64,000 nucleotides of DNA, from contig CAJZHL010000021.1 in the NCBI GenBank assembly GCA_916048055.1, forward strand, positions 186,001 to 250,000, read 5' to 3'. Both the position numbers and the translations under genes were made by a program. Below the pieces are notes generated by a model that ran no database searches, was not told the origin of the DNA, and saw only the letters and a list, made by a program, of their open reading frames with translations. Source of the DNA: Pedinophyceae sp. YPF-701 (taxonomy: Eukaryota; Chlorophyta; Pedinophyceae). Each line of letters starts with the position of its first letter. Within the stretch, counting starts at the first letter, position 1. Shown here piece by piece: positions 57,150-64,000 of this stretch.

Positions 57150-60100
57150 ATGAAGACGAGGAGCGTTGCCAAGGCCTTGGGGCTGGCCGCGATCGGGGTC
57201 GTCCTCGCGAGGTGATCCCCACACTCCCCTGCTGTCTTCACGCCGCTTCGGACGCTCGCTCGCGCCCGCACGCGCGCGCATCACCCCCACCTTCCGGCCA
57301 CTGCAACACCACCTTGCGCGGGGCGAGACACGCAACGAAGCCGGCGGTTCGACACCAGACCCCCACGAACATCTTCCAAGCACGCGCTCGCGTCGCTCAT
57401 CCTGTCAGTCACACCCCTGTGCCGCCGCCACAGGCCCCACACCTCTCCCGCGTCGCCCGCAGGGTCGGCACGCGGCGCGTGCGCTCCATGCGCACGCGCG
57501 CGATCGCATCCAGCCCCCCCTACGCCGAGAAGCGCCCCAAGGTCCTCCAGTCCGACCACGGCGAGCGCCACGACGACTACTACTGGCTGCGCGACGACGA
57601 CCGGAAAGACCCCGCCGTACTGAAGCAGCTCGACGCCGAGAACGCGTACCAGAAGGCCGTCATGGCCCACACGGAGAAGCTCCAGGAGGACATCTTCAAG
57701 GAGATGCGCGGGCGCATTCAGGAGGCCGACCAAAGCGCAACCCTGCGCGACGGACCGTACTACTACTACACTCGGACGCTCGAGGGGAAGCAGTACCGCG
57801 TGCACTGCCGGCGGGCGGTGCCGGAGGCCGCGGCGGCGCGCGCGCCTGACGTGGCGGACGTCATGGATGAGTCAGTCCCGGAGGAGGTGTTGTTGGACGA
57901 GAACGCGGTGGCGGCCAAGTATAAATTCTACATGACGCGGGGGGTGTCGGTGTCGCCGGACCACAAGTGAGTGGCGCGCGCCGCGCTGCCGTGGCGCTGC
58001 GCGCCCGACGCGGGGGGGGGGGATGTTGCACACGTGGGGGGTGTATGGGTCCCTCGCTGCGCGCCAGCGGCGTCTCGATGCTGTCGGAAAGAGGACAGAC
58101 CGCTCGCGAGCGCCGCCGGTGGTGCTTCGAACACCCGCGCCTGTGTTCCGCACGTCGCCTCGTTGCAGGTACATGGCTTGGGGGGAGGACACCGTGGGCG
58201 GCGAGAAGTTCGACCTGCACGTCAAGGAGATCGCGACGGGCCGCGAGGTCCTCAAGCGCCCGATCACGGCCACGTCCGGCAACGTCGCCTGGGCCTCCGA
58301 CAACAAGACCTTGTTTTATGTCACCAAGGACAAGCTGGACCGGCCCGAGAAGGTGCGACGACGCGCTGCTTCTTCTGCGTGCGCGCGCTCTGCCAGCGGA
58401 GCCACGCGTATGGATGGGAGCCGGCGCAGAAGGGAATTCCTCGAATGTTGCTACGGCGGTGTTTGAGAGGGTGGTGCGTGCGCGTGCAGGTGTGGCGGCA
58501 CATCATCGGCACGGACCCGAGCGAGGACGTCGTTGTCTTCCACGAGAAGGACGACGCGTTTTACGTCGGCATCTCGCGCGCCCGCTCCGGCGCCGTCATC
58601 TACATCAGTGCGGGGTCGGCGGTGACGTCGTACGAGATGTACGTTCCCGCGGACCGACCGCTCGAGGAGCCGAAGATCGTGATGGAGAAGAAGCAGGACG
58701 TGGAGTACGACGTGCGGCACCGCGGGGGCGAGTTCTGGGTCGTGGTGCGCGACGAGCAGCGCCCGAACAGCGAAGTCGTCGTGATGCCGATGGGCGACCC
58801 CTCGAAGGCCAAGGTGCGAGCGCGACGGAGTTCCGTGCTGTCGCACGCACGTACGCGGCGTCTGAGAGCTCGATATCGCCGTAACAATCACGAAAACAAC
58901 AACGAACAAAGAGATAAAGAAACAAAGAAAGAAACAAACGTGTTGTTTGTGACTGGGTGCGTTGCCGCGCAGGTCGCGGTGCCGCACCGCGCGGACGTCA
59001 AGATCGAGGGCATCTCTCTCTCGCAGGGCCACGTCGCGGTCTTCCAGCGCGTGAACGGCCTCCAAACCGCGGAGATTTTCAAGTTGGGCGACCCCGACGC
59101 CGCGACTCCCCTCCCTCTGTCAGGTGGCTCCGTGGTGTCGCTGCCGGAGCCGTCGTACGAGCTGGACGCCGCGGCGCAGGGGGACTTCGAGAGCCCGGTG
59201 CTGCGCCTGGCGTACACGTCGCTCGCCACGCCGCTGTCGGTGATGGAGGTGGACATGAACACCATGCAGCGGGAGGTAAAGAAAGTGACGCCGGTGCTGG
59301 GGGGGTTCGACGCGGACAAGTACGAGACGCGGCGCCTGTGGGCGACGTCGCACGACGGCACCAAGGTGCCCATCTCGGTGAGGCGCACCGCGCAGACTGC
59401 TTTTGTTCACACTCCTATTTATATATTGCTTTTTGTGGACATAATTGTGTGTGTGTTTGAGCTGGCGTCGACGGACTTGTCCGCGGTGGACTCGCTCGCG
59501 CTGGCGGTGTGTTCGAGCCGTGCGCGACCTGGCAGGACTCATTCGTTGCCCACAATAATTGATCTGGCCGTGCACGTGCCCTCAGGTGGTGTTCCGGAAG
59601 GACCTGGCGAAGCTCGACGGCTCGGACCCGCTCCTCCTGGACGCGTACGGCGCGTACGAGATCCCGAACGACCCGTGGTTTGCGCAGCAGCGGCTGTCGC
59701 TCATCGACCGGGGGTTCACCTTTGCCATCGCGCACGTGCGGGGCGGCGGGGAGATGGGGCGGAACTGGTACGAGGACGGCAAGTACCTGAAGAAGAAGAA
59801 CACCTTCCTGGACGTGATCGCGTGCGGCGAGCACCTCGTCCACGAGAAGTATACCAACACGTAGGCAACGCACGCACCGCGACGGCGTCTTGCATTGCCG
59901 TCTTGCTCGGCCGCGCCGACGTCGTGGCAGCTGTCAGCTGACCGTTCCGGCTCGAGGCTTTCCGGCGTTGCGTGCAGGGACAAGATGTGCGTGCAGGGGC
60001 GCTCCGCGGGGGGCCTCACGATGGGCGCGACGGTCAACATGCGCCCGGGCCTGTGGAAGGCCGTGATCATGGGCGTGCCGTTCCTGGACGTCCTCACGAC

Positions 60101-60619
60101 CATGTCCGACCCGTCCATCCCGCTCACCGTGATCGAATGGGAGGAGTGGGGCAACCCTGCCAACAAGGTAGGGGGAGTCCGCCGCTGGTCCTGTCTGTCT
60201 GTCTATCTTCTGCGTCAGGAATCTGTGCGTGTGCTTGCTGCGCGTCCGTGGCGCTGGGGCCGAGCCGGCGCTGCGTGCAGACTTGCTTTGCGGGGATTCT
60301 GAGTCGAGAAACCCCATCTGGCGTCGAGTCCTTGCAGGAGTACTACGAGTACATGAAGTCGTACTCGCCCGTCGACAACGTCGCGAAGCAGGCGTACCCG
60401 CACATCCTGATCACCGCGGGCCTGCACGACCCGCGCGTGGGCTACTGGGAGCCCGCGAAGTTCTGCGCCAAGTTGCGGGAGCACAAGACCGACGACAATA
60501 TGCTGCTGTTCAAGTGCGACATGGGCGCCGGCCACTTCAGCCAGTCGGGCCGCTTCGACAAGCTCAAGGAGACCGCCGTCGAGTACGCGTTCCTGCTCAT
60601 GGCCGTTGGGCTCGTGTGA
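57150..60619 (+). CDS. Oligopeptidase B (prolyl-oligopeptidase family S9A serine peptidase)
   Basis: Eight exons, 57150-57211, 57463-57966, 58169-58352, 58490-58813, 58973-59377, 59586-59860, 59978-60167 and 60338-60619, join in phase to 741 residues. The beta-propeller domain includes [30 protein letters not shown] and [14 protein letters not shown]. The catalytic domain has [30 protein letters not shown], the nucleophile motif GRSAGG, the acid [10 protein letters not shown] and the His in [10 protein letters not shown]. The enzyme cleaves small peptides after Arg/Lys. The first exon encodes a short hydrophobic, basic segment ([20 protein letters not shown]) that could be an organelle or secretory signal; an in-frame ATG at 57488 would give a form without it. 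Introns run from 117 to 251 bp, all GT-AG. Confidence 0.95.
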
Positions 60620-60857
60620 AACCCACACGTCTGTTCTAGAATATTATTATAATAATAAGAATAATTCTGTGCGTGCTTTGTCCTTCCGGCGCTTTGTGCG
60701 ACGGAGGGTGCACGCAGGGCTGACTGACCGACGCGTGACGGAGCGTGTGAGCGCGCGGATGGCCATGGCGTGGGTCCGACGGGCTCCTCAGTCGAGGAGC
60801 CCAAGATGCGCGTCGATTCGATGTTTTCGTATTTCTTGGCTGCTCGTTACAGGGCCC
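60620..60857. other. Convergent 3' region with AT-rich tract
   Basis: An AT-rich run (TTCTAGAATATTATTATAATA) at about 60634-60675 sits right after the oligopeptidase B stop, between two convergent genes. It likely contributes to polyadenylation. Confidence 0.6.
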
Positions 60858-62272
60858 TCAGGCCCGCCCGTCGGGCTTCGGCGCCGAGTCGTTCGGAACG
60901 ATCTCCGCCGGCAGCAGGCCGCGGAAGAACCCGCGCAGGCGCCCCCGCCACTCCTCCGCCCCCCCCCAGGACACCCCCGAAGCACCCTTTGCGTCCGCGC
61001 CGGCGCCCCGGCGCGCCATCGCGCGCAGCTCCTCCGCGCTGCGTACCCCGAGACCCTGTGTGACGAACACCGCAGCGAGGGACACGAGCGTGACAGCGCC
61101 AGCGGCGCCGTAGGCCAGGGCGCGCACCGCAACCGCCTGCGCGCGCCGGGCGCCCTCGATCGCCTCCTTCGACACCGGCGGGCCCCTGCAGCGAGCAGAT
61201 CCGTCCGCGTTCGCTCGTCCGTCGCGCGCCGTCGCTAAAAAAGCCAACACTGTGGTTTATAAAACGTACAGAGAGAGCTATGCGCGAGGCACGTCTGCTC
61301 CCGACTCAGCCCGCGCAGGCCGGGCCAGGCTCGGACCTTGGCTTGCCGGTGTCCCAGCCCTCGCCGCGCAGCAGCTGTCGGCGGTGATCGGCGTCCGGGA
61401 GGGAGGCCCACGCCGACGCGCCGCCGCCGCCGCCCCGAGCCGGCAGCGTTCCTAGCGCGAACCCGCCCAGCGGCTCGTACTTCCTGCGCACCTGCACACA
61501 CGGAACGCTTAGCATGCGATCGCGACTTCGTCAATGCACACACGCGCACACAGAAGTCTTATTTTCCTAATGCGCGACGCGTCGCAGCTTCCTCTTCCTC
61601 TTCTTCGCGCGCCACGACGCATGGCTCCCGCACGCGCATGTCGTCGGTGGCGACCCACAAGCCTGCGCCGCGCCGGTGAGCGACAGCGAACGCACCATGG
61701 CGCTTGCAGCCGCGGCAACGGCCTCGCGGTCCGGTTCCGGGAGCCGCGCGACGGGCCGCGGGACAGCCTCCGCGCGGCTGCGCGCCGAGCCGGTGCCCAT
61801 CCGCGCCTCCGCGGCGTGGACCTCGGCGAGGACGCCTGAAATGTCGCGCTCCGCTGGCGGGTCAGGGAGGCCGTTGGGCATGGGGTGGGCGTGCGTGCGC
61901 GCGACGCTGGGCTTCTTCGGGGACTCTTCGACGAGCTGCATCTTGCCGTCGACCATCTTGCGGCGGCGGATCACCGAAATCGCGGCTTCCTGCACCAGGG
62001 AGCACAGCGGACGTGGGATGCGCTTGCGGCGCCGTGACGGGGCAATGAGCGGCGCTTCTCAAAGTTTCGATGGTTTTCAGGCCTACTCGAACCGGAATGC
62101 TGGTTGTTCGCGCGCAGCATCGCTCGCGACGCGGGAGCCAGGATGATGCACGCTTGCGCTAGTGCACCCTGCCCGCTTCCGCCCTTGAGCCCTGCCGGCG
62201 AGCACTCACCTGCTCGGCTTTGAAGAAGCCATCCTCCCTCGCCTTGCCGAACTTTCCCAGCAAGTTCGACAT
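60858..62272 (-). CDS. Unrecognised single-pass membrane protein, 279 residues
   Basis: Four exons, 62272-62210, 61989-61696, 61491-61337 and 61185-60858, join in phase. The N-terminus reads SNLLGKFGKAREDGFFKAEQ, then a basic region (ISVIRRRKMVDGKMQLVEES) and an Ala/Glu-rich helical stretch. The third exon encodes VRRKYEPLGGFALGTLPARGG and a Gly-rich linker. The last exon has one transmembrane helix (ALAYGAAGAVTLVSLAAVFV) followed by QGLGVRSAEELRAMAR and a short tail. The helix plus 'GV...EEL' pattern is faintly like TMEM242, an ATP-synthase assembly factor, but the rest does not match. I do not assign a function. Treating the last exon as a separate gene fails because it has no ATG and its phase fits exon 3 exactly. 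Confidence 0.7.
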
Positions 62273-62636
62273 CTCGTGATCCTCGGCTGCTCAGCCTTAG
62301 GTTTCCTCGTCCCCTGCAGCGCAGCGACTCCTTCGCGGACGAACGACCGGACCTGCCGACCCTGAGCTCTTTGCGCGACACCGCGCAGCGCGCGCCCACA
62401 CCAGCCCGACGCCCTGGGCACCACACGGAGCACTCTGTCTTGTCAGGCTCAGGGGTGTGCGGTGATTCAGCGCCTATGCCTGACTCAGGCAGCCACAGCG
62501 CCGGCCTCGAGTGTGTCACGGAAGTGAGGGATCCGCCAGCACCCCAACATCTTCATTTCACTGCCTACCCCGGTCTGGCCTGGGCGTTCTATGCCAGCGG
62601 TGCTTGCGCGCGCCTCCAGCCGTCGTTAGGGCAACG
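62273..62636. promoter_or_regulatory. Divergent promoter region of unknown membrane protein and RF1
   Basis: About 364 bp between divergent start codons. No motif recognised. Confidence 0.4.
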
Positions 62637-64000
62637 ATGCGACCGCCCCGCGCAGCGGCAAGATGCCTGAGTTGTTTCCAGCAGGCGGCGATGGCCGCTG
62701 TGGAGAACAGAGCGCTGCAGGCGGAAGGCAAGGCCCGCGCAGCACTGGCCGGGCTCGCTGAGAGCCCGTTCCGTGTGCGTGGGAGCCACGACGGACCCCC
62801 GCACCGGTCGTTCGAGTCCCCGCAAGACACAGCGAGCCTCCGAGGCTTCGGGTTCTCAGCAGGGAGGGCCGGAGGGGACACGCCCGGCGCAAACCTGCCG
62901 ACGCGTGCTCCGGCCTGGCGCCCGGTGGCGGGCCGCAGGCTGTGGTCGAGCCGCGCGGCCGACGACAGCGACAGCGCGGACGAGGGCGGCGACGACGGCG
63001 ACGAAATGCACGACGTCGAGCTGTCCCCGGCCCTCGAAGCCAGCTTGAAAGAAAAGCTCCAGGTCGGTAGCATCAGTTTGACAGTTTGACACAAACTGCG
63101 GGGGATCGGAAGCTCGCGCCGCCTTCCGGCCGCCTGGTCTCGTTGTGTGCGCGCGCCAGATATGATTTGGTGTCTTGTTTTGCGCAGGAGTACGAAGACC
63201 TGCAATCCAAGCTGTCTTCGAGCGAGGCCGCAGACATGAAGCAGAGCGAGCTCAGCAGGATCGCGCGGCGCGTCGGCGAGCTTGCGTCGCTCGCCGAGAA
63301 GTACCAGACCCTCCTGGAGCTGCGCGAGGCGCGTCCACACCCCCCCAAACAACATCAACTCCCCCTCCGCCGCCACGACCCCCGCGCGCCGCGCGAACCG
63401 GACTCGCCCCACCACCGGCCTTGCCGGAACTGCAGGAGCTCGAGGGGCTCGTTGCGATACTGAGCGACGCGAAAGAGGGCCCGGAGATGCGGGAAATGGC
63501 AGAAGAGGACGTTGTGCGCGTTGAGGCGTCGCTCAAGGCGCTCGAGCGGGACGTGGCGCTCGGATCGCTGCCCCCCGAGCCGGAGGAAGAGCTCGACGTC
63601 CTCCTCGAGGTGCGCGCCTCCCCTCCCGTCGCACCCGGGGGCGTAATGCAACACAGCCCTCGCTGGCCGCTGCGCGCCGTGGTGCGTCGAGACAAGCAGC
63701 GGCGTCGGCGCCGCGCTTGCGTTGCAGGTGCGGGGCGCCGTGGGCGGCGAGGAGGCGTGCCAGTTCGCGCTGGAGCTGTACCGCATGTACGAACGTTACG
63801 CTGCGGCGCGCGGGTGGGACTTTCGCGTGGTGGAGTGGCAGGCGAGCGAGTCCGGCGGCGTGAAGATGGCGACGGCGCAGATCGCCGGCGACGGCGTGTA
63901 TCGGCGGATGCGGTTCGAGGGCGGCATCCACCGCGTCGCGCGCGTGCCCAAAACAATCGGCGGGGTGGACAAGATCCAAACGAGCGCGGCGAGCGTGGTG
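62637..64000 (+). CDS. Peptide chain release factor 1, organellar, 5' part
   Basis: Exons 62637-63062, 63188-63328, 63436-63609 and 63728 to the window edge join in phase. The frame is still open at 64000, so the GGQ domain is outside the window. The first about 110 residues are a presequence and an acidic stretch. The RF1 coiled-coil domain follows (AEKYQTLLELR|EELEGLVAILSDA... and EMAEEDVVRVEASLKAL), then the RF1 core: VRGAVGGEEACQFALELYRM, RYAAARGWDFRVVEW, GDGVYRRMRFEGGIHRVARV. RF1 releases the chain at UAA/UAG in plastids or mitochondria. After HRVARVPKT the usual E-x-x-GRIHTSA is replaced by a form ending GGVDKIQTSA. The intron 63329-63435 uses a GC donor (CGCGAG|GCGCGT). Confidence 0.9.

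Noticed and set aside
60858-61250. Separate short gene for the C-terminal membrane helix
   Set aside because: No ATG at its start, only about 50 bp from the preceding stop, and an AG acceptor at 61186 joins it in phase to exon 61491-61337.
62800-62820. GTTCGAGTCC, a tRNA T-arm-like string
   Set aside because: It lies within the RF1 coding exon, and no acceptor or anticodon stems fit around it.

Overview
This window is nuclear DNA from a GC-rich eukaryote, most likely a green alga. The reasons are: (i) genes are split by short GT-AG introns (about 80-390 bp) whose exon phases join cleanly; (ii) TORTIFOLIA1/SPIRAL2, a microtubule protein of the green lineage, is present; (iii) a bacterial-type EF-P and a bacterial-type release factor RF1 carry N-terminal extensions suited to organelle import, and a small membrane protein has a plastid-like transit peptide; (iv) mitochondrial bS16, histone H4, LSM8, UTP15, COG7, a golgin and a SETD6-like methyltransferase are all ordinary nuclear eukaryotic genes. 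No tRNA, rRNA or CRISPR array was recognised. Strong GC skew leaves long open frames on both strands, so calls rest on protein similarity and on splice-phase consistency, not on frame length.

Layout. 0-7 kb: 3' end of an M23 peptidase followed by a 70-bp-arm hairpin, then an mpaB-like (DUF2236) protein, mitochondrial bS16, a small membrane protein resembling the serine palmitoyltransferase small subunit, and UTP15. 7.7-15.6 kb: three head-to-tail minus-strand genes with a RING-type zinc domain followed by a repeated armadillo-like module, a local family expansion. 16.5-23.2 kb: SETD6-like methyltransferase, ankyrin protein, LSM8, plastid EF-P. 24-31 kb: one nine-exon gene for a 1,691-residue unrecognised protein. 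31.3-35.6 kb: tail-anchored golgin and a plastid-type membrane protein. 36-41.8 kb: a very large protein whose C-terminal two thirds looks like a string of degenerate nucleoside-diphosphate-kinase folds. 42-46.2 kb: TORTIFOLIA1-like. 46.7-50.9 kb: a U-box plus beta-helix protein and a leucine-rich-repeat protein. 52.5 kb: a divergent histone H4. 53.3-60.6 kb: COG7 (one intron holds a decayed Ty3/gypsy fragment in palindromic form) and oligopeptidase B. 60.9-64 kb: a four-exon unknown membrane protein and the 5' part of organellar RF1.

The genes form no operon-like unit. Several touch common housekeeping themes: organelle translation (bS16, EF-P, RF1), RNA processing (UTP15, LSM8), Golgi trafficking (golgin, COG7) and putative ubiquitin ligation (RING-ARM trio, U-box). 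Neighbours are often convergent or divergent with short spacers, and AT-rich pockets in the otherwise roughly 70% GC sequence sit at convergent 3' ends and inside some introns. Splicing is unusual: at least five introns appear to use GC instead of GT at the donor.
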